A DNA stretch of 33,753 nt from JANPCX01 sp031431125 (lineage in GTDB: Bacteria; Pseudomonadota; Gammaproteobacteria; Burkholderiales; Burkholderiaceae_C): positions 1 through 33,753 of the forward strand of contig JANPCX010000072.1 in NCBI GenBank assembly GCA_031431125.1. Direction: 5' to 3'. Positions 9,482 to 16,957 of the stretch are shown here, piece by piece (position 1 is the stretch's first letter; each line of letters begins with the position of its first letter). Made by a program: the position numbers and the translations under genes. The notes under the pieces are model-generated. The model ran no database searches. It was not told the DNA's origin and saw nothing but the letters and a program-made list of their open reading frames with translations.

Positions 9482-10216
9482 TCAGTGCGCCAGGATTTTC
9501 GACAAGAACTCTTTGGCACGCGGTGTGCGGGCGTCAGGATCACCGAAGAAATCGTCGCGTTTGCAGTCTTCGACGATTTTGCCTGCGTCCATGAAGATGA
9601 CGCGGTGGCTGACCTTTTTGGCGAAGCCCATTTCGTGGGTCACCACCATCATGGTCATGCCTTCGTGGGCAAGTTTGACCATCACGTCCAGCACCTCACC
9701 CACCATCTCGGGGTCGAGGGCGGAGGTGGGCTCGTCGAACAGCATCACGATGGGGTCCATGCTCAGAGCGCGCGCAATCGCCACACGCTGCTGCTGACCA
9801 CCAGAGAGTTGGCCGGGGAATTTGTCTTTGTGCGCCATCAGGCCCACGCGGTCGAGCATTTTGAGTCCGCGCACCTTGGCATCGTCCTGCGAACGCTTGA
9901 GCACTTTGATTTGCGCCAGCGTCAGGTTCTCGGTCACGGTGAGGTGGGGGAAGAGCTCAAAGTGCTGGAACACCATGCCCACGCGACTGCGCAGTTTGGG
10001 CAAGTCAGTTTTGGGGTCGGAAATGGAAATGCCATCGACCACGATGTCGCCCTTTTGGAAAGGCTCCAAAGCGTTCACGGTTTTGATGAGTGTGGATTTG
10101 CCGGACCCGGAAGGACCGCAAACCACCACCACTTCACCTTTTTGAATCGACGTGGTGTTGTCGGTCAGAACTTGGAAGCTGCCGTACCACTTGGACACAT
10201 TTTTGATATCAATCAT
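9482..10216 (-). CDS. gltL: Glutamate/aspartate ABC transporter ATP-binding protein
   Basis: The 244-residue ATPase powers the polar amino acid importer formed with the two permeases upstream. Walker A GPSGSGKST starts at residue 34; the Q-loop (FQHFELFPHLTV), the signature LSGGQQQR and Walker B VMLFDEPTSALDP follow, then the H-loop VTHEMGFA. These match the GltL/AatP/ArtP subfamily. A longer frame reaches back to 10297, but the family start MIDIKNVSK and a purine-rich AAGAGAGA site before it place the start at ATG 10216. It lies 20 bp after the inner permease gene. The symbol gltL is used by homology; aatP is the equivalent in pseudomonads. Confidence 0.92.
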   Translation of the reverse strand: MIDIKNVSKWYGSFQVLTDNTTSIQKGEVVVVCGPSGSGKSTLIKTVNALEPFQKGDIVVDGISISDPKTDLPKLRSRVGMVFQHFELFPHLTVTENLTLAQIKVLKRSQDDAKVRGLKMLDRVGLMAHKDKFPGQLSGGQQQRVAIARALSMDPIVMLFDEPTSALDPEMVGEVLDVMVKLAHEGMTMMVVTHEMGFAKKVSHRVIFMDAGKIVEDCKRDDFFGDPDARTPRAKEFLSKILAH

Positions 10217-10236
10217 GAGAGTCTCTCTTGATTTGT

Positions 10237-10908
10237 TTAACGAATGATTTGGATTTTCTTCTGCAAGCGACGAACCAGCATCGACAAGCTGAAGCAAAAA
10301 ATGAAGTAGACCACCGCAGCAATCAGATAGGTTTCAACCGGCCGATTGAAGTTTTTACCGGCAATCTCAAAACCTTTGAGCATGTCGTAGGCACCAATGG
10401 CATACACCAGCGACGTGTCTTGGAACAAGATGATGGTTTGTGTCAGCAGCACCGGCAGCATGTTTCGGAAGGCCTGGGGCAACACAATGAGTTGCATGCA
10501 CTGCGGGTAGGTCATGCCCACCGCGTAACCCGCATGCACCTGGCCCTTGGGCACCGACTGGATACCGGCGCGCATGATTTCTGAGTAGTAGGCCGCTTCA
10601 AAGAGAGTGAAGGTGATGATGGCGGAAACTTCTGCCCCCATGGGCCGGCCAATCAGCAGTGGAATCAACAAGAAGAACCAGAGAATCACCATCACCAAGG
10701 GGATGGAGCGCATGGTGTTGACGTAAAACGCAGCCGGCAATACCAACCATTTTTTCCCGGACAAACGCATCAGCGCCAACAGGGTACCAAGCACGATGCC
10801 GCCGATCATGGCGATGACGGTCAACTGAATCGAAAAGATCAAACCCTTGACGATGAAAGCCGAAACAACGTCCCAGCTGATGAAGGAAAAATCAAGATTC
10901 AAATTCAT
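10237..10908 (-). CDS. gltK: Glutamate/aspartate ABC transporter permease (second subunit)
   Basis: The 223-residue inner-membrane permease is of the His/Glu/Gln/Arg three-TM family (HEQRo). Several hydrophobic segments and the EAA loop (EAAYYSEIMRAGIQSVPKGQ, contacting the ATPase) are clear. It overlaps the stop of the preceding permease gene by 4 bp, so the two subunits are translationally coupled and would form the heterodimeric pore. It matches the GltK/AatM type. No unusual features. Confidence 0.92.
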   Translation of the reverse strand: MNLNLDFSFISWDVVSAFIVKGLIFSIQLTVIAMIGGIVLGTLLALMRLSGKKWLVLPAAFYVNTMRSIPLVMVILWFFLLIPLLIGRPMGAEVSAIITFTLFEAAYYSEIMRAGIQSVPKGQVHAGYAVGMTYPQCMQLIVLPQAFRNMLPVLLTQTIILFQDTSLVYAIGAYDMLKGFEIAGKNFNRPVETYLIAAVVYFIFCFSLSMLVRRLQKKIQIIR

Positions 10909-11612
10909 TTGCCGCCCCCAATCATGCCGGGCACTTGAACGCGTTGCTCAATGAAGAGGGCAATGCGGTTGATGGTGAATGCGGAAACAAAGTACAGCCC
11001 CGTCACAGCGAGGTAAATCTCAATGCCGCGTGAGGTTTCTTCTTGGGCTTGCATGGCAAACATGGTCAGTTCGGCAATGCTCACCGCAAACGCCACCGAC
11101 GAGTTTTTGATGATGTTCATCGACTCCGAGGTCAAGGGCGGAATGACGATGCGAAACGCCATCGGCAAGAGCACAAAACGATAGGTTTGCGGCAAGGTCA
11201 AGCCCATGGCCAAACCGGCATATCGCTGGCCCTTGGGCAGCGCTTGAATGCCCGCTTTCACTTGCTCCGAAATACGCGCCGATGTGAAACAACCCAGCGC
11301 GAACACCACCAAAACAAAGCTGGGAATTGAACGCAGCGACAAAAAGATGGACGGCAGCACGTGGTACCAAAGAAAAATTTGCACCAAGAGCGGGACGTTG
11401 CGGAACAACTCCGTCCATGTTTCGCCAATCGCCACCAAAAGCTTATTGGGCGTGGTGCGGAAAATGCCCATCAAGGAGCCCACCACGAGGGCCACGACCA
11501 AGGCAAAAACAGCCACGGACAAGGTCCAACCCCACGCCGACATCAACCATTGCAGGTAGGTCTGCCCACCTCCGGTGTCTTTCAAAAACACCTGCCAGTC
11601 CCATGTGCCCAA
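10905..11612 (-). CDS. gltJ: Glutamate/aspartate ABC transporter permease (first subunit)
   Basis: The 235-residue product is the first permease, with a GltJ-like N-terminus (GTWDWQVFLKD). The EAA loop is of the form ARISEQVKAGIQALPKGQ. The frame opens with TTG at 11612, preceded by TGGAGG at 5-nt spacing; no in-frame ATG gives the family N-terminus, so TTG is the likely start. A sigma-54 promoter lies about 40 bp upstream, making this the first gene of the permease-ATPase transcript. GltJ/AatQ type. Confidence 0.9.
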   Translation of the reverse strand: MGTWDWQVFLKDTGGGQTYLQWLMSAWGWTLSVAVFALVVALVVGSLMGIFRTTPNKLLVAIGETWTELFRNVPLLVQIFLWYHVLPSIFLSLRSIPSFVLVVFALGCFTSARISEQVKAGIQALPKGQRYAGLAMGLTLPQTYRFVLLPMAFRIVIPPLTSESMNIIKNSSVAFAVSIAELTMFAMQAQEETSRGIEIYLAVTGLYFVSAFTINRIALFIEQRVQVPGMIGGGK

Positions 11613-11649
11613 AACGGCCTCCAGTTCTTGTCAATGAAACATTTATCTA

Positions 11650-11665
11650 AGCAAGCACCTTGCCA
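11650..11665 (-). promoter_or_regulatory. Sigma-54 (-24/-12) promoter of gltJKL
   Basis: Read on the minus strand this is TGGCAAGGTGCTTGCT. It has the invariant GG and GC dinucleotides separated by exactly 10 bases and matches TGGCACG-N4-TTGCW at nearly every position. It is about 40 bp upstream of the TTG start of gltJ, a normal distance. The sigma-54-dependent regulator at 6080-7447 is the obvious candidate activator. I could not confidently mark its enhancer sites. Confidence 0.75.
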
Positions 11666-11791
11666 ATGCGTGGTTTTCTCGGTGCGTCTGTTAGTCAATC
11701 ACTCTAGCGCAGCACCTCGTCAAAATCACTCCAGGTTTTCCTTCGTTACCAAACGTTTTTTGCATAGAGCGCTCCGAACGGCGCATCAGCT

Positions 11792-13204
11792 TCAGACCAC
11801 CAAGCGAACGGGTTGAGTTAATTTTTCGGGAACCAACAGTGCCTGCATATCGCTGCTCGACATGATGCCCAGCAGTTGGGCGGTGTCTGCGATGGTGCCG
11901 CCCGAGGCCAACGCGGTTTTGGCGATCAGGGCCGCTTTTTCATAACCGATGATGGGATTCAAAGCGGTCACCAAGGTGACAGATTCGGCCACCCGCTTGG
12001 CCAGCAACTCGTGGTTGGCTTGTATGCCTTGCACGCAGTTGTCTTGCAAGGTTTTGCAGGCACGGGTCAAGTGGGTCAAGCTTTTGTGGATGGCCCAACC
12101 CATGATGGGCTCGAAGGCATTGAGCTGCAACTGACCTGCCTCGCTGGCCATGGTGATGGTGACGTCGTTGCCGATCACTTCAAATGCCACTTGGTTCATG
12201 ACTTCAGGAATCACCGGGTTCACTTTGCCCGGCATGATGGACGAGCCCGCTTGCCGAGCCGGAAGCTTGATGTCGCCAAAACCGGCTTGCGGACCACTGG
12301 AGAGCAACCTCAAGTCATTGCAGATTTTGGAGAGCTTGCAGGCCACGCGCTTGAGCACGCCCGAGAGCTGCACAAAGGCGCCCGTGTCCTGCGTGGCTTC
12401 AATCAGGTTGGGCGACTTGGTCACCGGCACGCCGCTGTACAGCGCCAAGAATGCAATCGCTTTTTCACCGTAGCCCGCCGGGGCGTTGATGCCAGTGCCG
12501 ATGGCGGTCGCACCGAGGTTGACCTCTTCGATCAAACTGCGGGCTTCACGCAAGCGCGCTTCGTCTTCGCCAATCATCACTGCAAACGCCAGGAATTCCT
12601 GGCCCAGCGTCATGGGCACCGCGTCTTGCAATTGGGTGCGTCCAATTTTGAGCACCTGGGAAAACTCTGCCGCCTTGGCTTCGAACGCGCCACGCAAGCT
12701 GGCCAGCGCGTCGATCAATCGGCCCAAACCAAACCAGGCGGCCAAGCGCAGCGCGGTGGGGTAAACATCGTTCGTGCTTTGCGAAGCATTCACATGGTCA
12801 TTCGGATGCAGCATTGCGTAAGACCCTTTGGGCTGACCCATGTGCTCCAGTGCGCGGTTGCAAATGACCTCATTGGCATTCATGTTGGTGGACGTGCCCG
12901 CACCGCCTTGAATCACGTCCACGACGAACTGCTCGTGCAACTCACCACGAATCAAATCGTCGCAGGCTTTGTAGATGGCCTCGGCTTGAACCGAGCCAAT
13001 CACACCCAGCTCTCGATTGGCTTGCGCAGCGGCTTTTTTCACAAACGCCAGGGCCCGCACCATGTCGGCCATGCAGAAGACGGTTTGCCCGGTGATGGGA
13101 AAGTTCTCCACCGCACGCGCCGTGTGCACACCCCAGTAAGCCGCGGCAGGAATCTGGCGCTCGCCGAGAAAATCGTGTTCGACGCGGAATTCAGTGTTCG
13201 TCAT
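11792..13204 (-). CDS. aspA: Aspartate ammonia-lyase
   Basis: The 470-residue enzyme of the fumarase/aspartase superfamily cleaves L-aspartate to fumarate and ammonium. Signature segments are present: GGAGTSTNMN (100-109), NDHVNASQSTND (135-146) and the mobile catalytic loop GSSIMPGKVN (320-329) with the catalytic serine. Length is close to the usual ~470-480. The frame extends upstream to 13321, but MTNTEFRVEHDFLG matches the family start, so ATG 13204 is preferred. It lies between the binding-protein genes and the permease genes, coupling uptake of aspartate to its deamination. A terminator upstream and a sigma-54 promoter downstream suggest it has its own promoter in 13205-13430. Fumarase C is excluded by length and context but not by direct test. 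Confidence 0.9.
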   Translation of the reverse strand: MTNTEFRVEHDFLGERQIPAAAYWGVHTARAVENFPITGQTVFCMADMVRALAFVKKAAAQANRELGVIGSVQAEAIYKACDDLIRGELHEQFVVDVIQGGAGTSTNMNANEVICNRALEHMGQPKGSYAMLHPNDHVNASQSTNDVYPTALRLAAWFGLGRLIDALASLRGAFEAKAAEFSQVLKIGRTQLQDAVPMTLGQEFLAFAVMIGEDEARLREARSLIEEVNLGATAIGTGINAPAGYGEKAIAFLALYSGVPVTKSPNLIEATQDTGAFVQLSGVLKRVACKLSKICNDLRLLSSGPQAGFGDIKLPARQAGSSIMPGKVNPVIPEVMNQVAFEVIGNDVTITMASEAGQLQLNAFEPIMGWAIHKSLTHLTRACKTLQDNCVQGIQANHELLAKRVAESVTLVTALNPIIGYEKAALIAKTALASGGTIADTAQLLGIMSSSDMQALLVPEKLTQPVRLVV

Positions 13205-13432
13205 GGTGGACTCGGTTTGGGATGGCGCGCAACGCACAGGCATGGATTCAATCCAGGAACTTGTTTCTAACTGTAGATTCCCGACCCAGCCAGCGCAAAT
13301 GCTGTTTGCCTGCTGTCCCATGCGTTTTATGCATACGAGGGAAGCTTAACTGCTTTTGGGTCACATGCGTTGAGAGATGCAGTCCTCGATGCTGCGATGG
13401 CCGAAGTTGCGCCGTGTCTTGCGCACAAAACA

Positions 13433-13471
13433 AACCAGGCCGTTGAGCCTGGGGGGTTCAACGGCCTGGTT
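13433..13471 (-). terminator. Strong intrinsic terminator, possibly bidirectional
   Basis: A perfect 14-bp stem (13433-13446 with 13458-13471, 11-nt loop) is flanked by T runs in both reading directions: TTTGTTTTG on the minus strand and TTTT on the plus strand. It lies about 40 bases after the stop of the third binding-protein gene and ends that transcript before aspA. A separate palindrome, CCTCGGTC-G-GACCGAGG (13479-13495), sits between stop and terminator. Confidence 0.85.
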
Positions 13472-13510
13472 TTTCACACCTCGGTCGGACCGAGGAGCGG
13501 GGGCTAAGAA

Positions 13511-14410
13511 TTACTTCTTGGCGTAGTCTTCAGCTGGTTTGTCGGTTGGGTTGGCCCATGCTTCTTTGGTCGAGGCGCTCACGGCCAGACCGACTTTGGT
13601 GTTGCTTGGGGGAATGGCTTGCATGAACCACTTGTCCCAAATTTTGCCGATTTCGCCAGACTTCATCATGGCCTTGATGCTGTCGTCCACGGCTTTCTTG
13701 AACGCTGGATCGTCTTTGCGCATCATGATGGCAATGGGTTCGACGGCCAACACTTCACCGACGATTTTGAAATCGGCCGGGGCCTTGGAACGAGAAATAT
13801 TGCCCGCCAAGATGGCGCCGTCCATCACGAAGGCGTCAGCGCGACCCGATTCCAGCAGCAAGAAGCTGTCACCGTGGTCTTTGCCGAACACTTCTTCAAA
13901 GTTCACGTTGTTGGCACGCTCATGTTTGCGCAGTGTTTGAACCGATGTGGTGCCCGTGGTGGTTGCGACTTTTTTACCGATCAGATCACCAATGCTGTTG
14001 ATGCCGGAGTTGGCTTTCACGGCAATGCGAACTTCTTCCACAAAGGTGGTCACGGCGAACGACACGTCTTTTTGACGGGTGGCGTTGTTGGTGGTGGAGC
14101 CGCACTCAATGTCCACGGTGCCGTTTTGAACCAGGGGAATGCGGTTCTGTGAAGTGACGGGTTGGTACTTGATCTCGAGCTTGGCCAGACCAAGTTGTTT
14201 TTGAACGTCGGCCAAAGCACGTTGGCAGATTTCAACGTGGTAGCCCACGAACTGGTTGTTGCCCAAGGTGTAGCTCAGCGCGCCCGAAGTCTCACGAACA
14301 CCCATGGTCACCGCACCGGTGTCCTTGATTTTTTTCAAAGTGTCTGTGGTTTGCGCTTGGGCCGCAGAAATGGCCAAAAGTGCTGCTGCAACGATCATCG
14401 ACTTCTTCAT
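13511..14410 (-). CDS. GltI-type amino acid ABC transporter substrate-binding protein (copy closest to aspA)
   Basis: The 299-residue periplasmic binding protein has a cleavable signal peptide (1-20, ISAAQAQ). It keeps the family markers VTSQNRIPLVQNG, ECGSTTNN and the TTTGTTS ligand loop, followed by GKDHGDSF. The opening ligand segment is RETSGALSY instead of the usual HRESSVPFSY, so the pocket differs somewhat from E. coli GltI. AGGAG at proper spacing precedes ATG 14410. It is the third of three tandem paralogues. Translation signals are the strongest of the three and a strong terminator follows, fitting a highly expressed binding protein. Substrate probably glutamate/aspartate. Confidence 0.88.
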   Translation of the reverse strand: MKKSMIVAAALLAISAAQAQTTDTLKKIKDTGAVTMGVRETSGALSYTLGNNQFVGYHVEICQRALADVQKQLGLAKLEIKYQPVTSQNRIPLVQNGTVDIECGSTTNNATRQKDVSFAVTTFVEEVRIAVKANSGINSIGDLIGKKVATTTGTTSVQTLRKHERANNVNFEEVFGKDHGDSFLLLESGRADAFVMDGAILAGNISRSKAPADFKIVGEVLAVEPIAIMMRKDDPAFKKAVDDSIKAMMKSGEIGKIWDKWFMQAIPPSNTKVGLAVSASTKEAWANPTDKPAEDYAKK

Positions 14411-14535
14411 TGATTGCTCCTATGTTTATTGGAGGGTGGTGGGGAAAACGAACGGTCTAACGAAACATCACTAACAACTCGGTCTGCTTCCGGCCTACAA
14501 CGCGCGGGTCAGAAAAACAGACGACACACAAACCC

Positions 14536-15450
14536 TTAACCAGGAACCTGGTCAGTCGGGTATTTCCAGAAATCTTTCAGCAGGTAATTCATGGGCAAGT
14601 TCAAAGGCTGGTTCTTCGGAGGAATGGGCTTGTTGAACCAACGCTCAAAGATGGCGTGGGCCTCTTTGGAATAAATCAAACGTTTCATCTCGTCGTCGAC
14701 GATTTTTTTGAACTCGGGATCGTTCTTGGGCAACATGATGGCCAGGGGTTCAATGGTCAAAAACTTGCCCACGACTTTGAGTTTGCTGGCGTCGGGGCGA
14801 CCGGCAATCAAGCCATACAGCAGCACATCGTCCATGGCGAAACCGTCGGCTTCGCCCTTTTCAACCATCTCCACACCGCGGGCGTGATCGGGGGCTTCCA
14901 AAATCGTGATGCGCAGTAGGCCTTCATTGTTGGCCCGGTTGATGGCCTTGAGCGGTGTGGTGGCTTTGGTAGACACCAACTTAAGACCTTCAAAATTCCG
15001 TATTTCTGCCACTTGGCTGTCAGCGCGGACCAAGTAGCGTGCACCAGTGATGTAGTGCGGCACTGTGAAGGCCACCTTCTCACGTCGCTCGGCGTTGTTG
15101 GTGGTGGAACCGCATTCCAAGTCAGCCTTCCCGTCAGCAATCATGGGAATACGTGTAGCGCCCGTGACCATCACATACTCAGGTGTGATGGATTTGATCT
15201 CTAACTTTTTGCGCACCGCCTCGGCCAGTTTGAGGCACAAGTCCATCGCATAACCCACTGGCCTTTTGTCGGCATCCAAGTAGGAGAAAGGCACCGACGA
15301 TTCGCGGTGGGCAATGACGATCTTGCCGCTTTGTTTGATGCGGTCCAGAACCGGTCCCGCATGCACGCTCATGCAAGCCAAGGTCAAGGCCACGCAAAGC
15401 ATGCCCTTGGAAGCGGAACGTCGATGCACGAGTGACAAGGAGTACGGCAT
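14536..15450 (-). CDS. Divergent GltI-family substrate-binding protein (middle copy)
   Basis: The 304-residue periplasmic binding protein starts at ATG 15450 (AAGG site upstream), with signal peptide ending near SVHAG. A longer frame to 15507 lacks a site. It keeps HRESSVPFSY and ECGSTTNN, but the canonical NRIPL segment reads TRIPM and the usual TSGTTS loop is replaced by STKATTPL; KDHGDS reads APDHARG. These changes fall in ligand-contact segments of the Glu/Asp-binding family, so its ligand may differ (another acidic or dicarboxylic compound). It lies between two paralogues and shares the same permeases by position. The functional difference is inference. Confidence 0.86.
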   Translation of the reverse strand: MPYSLSLVHRRSASKGMLCVALTLACMSVHAGPVLDRIKQSGKIVIAHRESSVPFSYLDADKRPVGYAMDLCLKLAEAVRKKLEIKSITPEYVMVTGATRIPMIADGKADLECGSTTNNAERREKVAFTVPHYITGARYLVRADSQVAEIRNFEGLKLVSTKATTPLKAINRANNEGLLRITILEAPDHARGVEMVEKGEADGFAMDDVLLYGLIAGRPDASKLKVVGKFLTIEPLAIMLPKNDPEFKKIVDDEMKRLIYSKEAHAIFERWFNKPIPPKNQPLNLPMNYLLKDFWKYPTDQVPG

Positions 15451-15513
15451 GGGAAACCTTTTCAGCAAAACGGCATGGGGAGAAAGAGTGTTCAGTAACG
15501 CAATCAAACTGGA

Positions 15514-16407
15514 TCAACCGAGAGGCTGATCGGTGGGCGCTCGGTACAGCTCCAACAACGCCTCGGGTGGCGGCCAGTTCAAGTTCAAACCTTTGGGCGG
15601 GATGGGGCTTTGAAACCAGCGACGGTAGATTTTTAAAGCCTCGCCAGACTGCATAAGTCGGGTGAGGCTGCGGTCTACGACGGCCTTGAATGCAGGATCA
15701 TCTTTGCGCAGCATGCAGGCGTAAGCCTCGGCCGCCAGAGGCTGCCCCACCACATGCCAGTCATCGGGGTTGTCGGCCTTGGCACGCAAGCCATAGAGCA
15801 GACCATCGTCCATCATGAAAGCGTCAACTTGCCCGGATTGCAGAAGTGCAAACGCTTCACCATGGTCCTTGGAGGTAACGGTTTTGATGCGCTGACCCGT
15901 GGACTCGTTTTGCAGCAAGAGTTGACGCTCGGTGGTGGTTCCCGCAGTGACCACCACTTTGCGGCCAGCGAGGTCCGCAAAATCCGCGATGCCTGAGCTC
16001 TTGCGTGTCATCAAACGCGAGCTGGCCAAAAAGATAGAAACCGAAAACGACACCTGCCGCGCGCGATCTCGGTTGTGGGTGGTGGAGCCGCACTCCAAAT
16101 CAACCGAACCGTTTTGCACCAAAGGAATCCGGTTCTGCGCGGTCACGGGCACGAGCTTCACTGCCAATGCAGGCAACTTAAGTTCCGACCTCACGTCCTC
16201 GACCACCCTGAGCATCAAGTCTTGCGAGTACCCCACCACCTGACGGCGACCGTCGTAGTAAGAAAAAGGCACCGACGATTCGCGGTGCCCCAAATTGATG
16301 GTGGCGGTTTGGGAAATCTTCTGCAGTGTGCTCAAAGCGGCAGGCGTGTTCGCCTGCACATGCAAAGCGCTGAGGTTCAGCAACAGCAGAAGGAGAAGAC
16401 GGTTCAT
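15514..16407 (-). CDS. gltI: GltI/AatJ glutamate/aspartate-binding protein (first copy)
   Basis: The 297-residue product has a Leu-rich signal peptide ending near VQANT. It is the copy closest to E. coli GltI by motif: GHRESSVPFSYYDG, VTAQNRIPLVQNG, ECGSTTHN, VVVTAGTTTE, SKDHGEAF, FMMDDGLLYG and SPIPPKGLNLN are all in place. A TTG two codons upstream (16413) is possible, but ATG 16407 is preferred. A well-matched sigma-54 promoter lies about 30-45 bp upstream, so this gene heads the binding-protein transcript. It captures periplasmic glutamate/aspartate for the GltJKL importer. Confidence 0.9.
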   Translation of the reverse strand: MNRLLLLLLLNLSALHVQANTPAALSTLQKISQTATINLGHRESSVPFSYYDGRRQVVGYSQDLMLRVVEDVRSELKLPALAVKLVPVTAQNRIPLVQNGSVDLECGSTTHNRDRARQVSFSVSIFLASSRLMTRKSSGIADFADLAGRKVVVTAGTTTERQLLLQNESTGQRIKTVTSKDHGEAFALLQSGQVDAFMMDDGLLYGLRAKADNPDDWHVVGQPLAAEAYACMLRKDDPAFKAVVDRSLTRLMQSGEALKIYRRWFQSPIPPKGLNLNWPPPEALLELYRAPTDQPLG

Positions 16408-16435
16408 GTTCAAGCCGGTGGTTCACGCCTTCTAT

Positions 16436-16451
16436 TGCATGGGCCGTGCCA
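16436..16451 (-). promoter_or_regulatory. Sigma-54 (-24/-12) promoter of the binding-protein genes
   Basis: Read on the minus strand this is TGGCACGGCCCATGCA. It has a perfect -24 element TGGCACG and a -12 element ATGCA, with GG and GC separated by 10 bases. The predicted start of transcription is near 16425, giving a leader of about 18 bases before ATG 16407. It pairs functionally with the promoter at 11650-11665 and with the sigma-54 activator of the same locus. Confidence 0.78.
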
Positions 16452-16933
16452 CCTGGGGCAAACCCTGGAATTTGCTCACCCAGGAACTCGAACACCTCGG
16501 AAACTGACCTCAGTATCCCCGCAAGCCTCGAAGATCGAACGGAAAACCGACAGCGGTCAGTCGCGATGCGACGGATTTCCGACTGACGTGGTTGATGCGG
16601 CTGACCCTAGAAACAGCAGCTGGGCGCACCCGAGTGGGCTGCGCCACAGGGCGGATGGCAAGGGTTTAGCGGGGCTTTGTCGAAACTTCGTTTTCGGACG
16701 GCCTGCGCTTGCAAGCGCGGGTGCGAACGGCTCATGCCCGCAAAGCTGAGTCCCGCCACAAACAGTCCTTGAGGACTGTTTGTGGCTGACGAAGACCAGA
16801 GCTCTTGGCTGTGGCGGGGCAACGCCGCCAAAACCCCATAGAGCAGCTCAATCGAGTGAGTAGCGCCTTCGCCCGAAAGGTGATGCGCTTCGTGAGAAAA
16901 ATCTCGGTGTTTGTCAGGTGTGGCCGGAGGAAG
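16452..16933. repeat. Intergenic region with long hairpin, possible dispersed repeat
   Basis: No credible gene is present in these ~480 bases. A perfect 14-bp stem with TTGA loop lies at 16755-16786 and is not followed by a T run, so it is not a plain terminator. An 8-base inverted repeat GTCAGTCG/CGACTGAC (16556-16563, 16580-16587) could be a regulator site upstream of the sigma-54 promoter. From about 16610 the text resembles non-coding repeats I associate with Comamonadaceae genomes, but I cannot confirm copy number. Confidence 0.4.
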
Positions 16934-16957
16934 AAAAGCGGCCAACTGCCGTTTTTT
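16934..16957 (-). terminator. Intrinsic terminator overlapping the LysR stop
   Basis: A CGGC/GCCG stem (16939-16942 with 16948-16951) is flanked by an A run on one side and a T run on the other. On the minus strand the stem is followed by CTTTTC, directly after the LysR stop codon. It could also work for plus-strand transcripts (TTTTTT). Confidence 0.5.

Noticed and set aside
8200..9594. 464-codon plus-strand frame opposite the sensor kinase
   Set aside because: Antisense shadow of a well-supported kinase gene; His/Gln/Arg-rich composition with no domain.
11876..13270. 464-codon plus-strand frame opposite aspA
   Set aside because: Antisense shadow; the minus strand carries the complete aspartase signatures.
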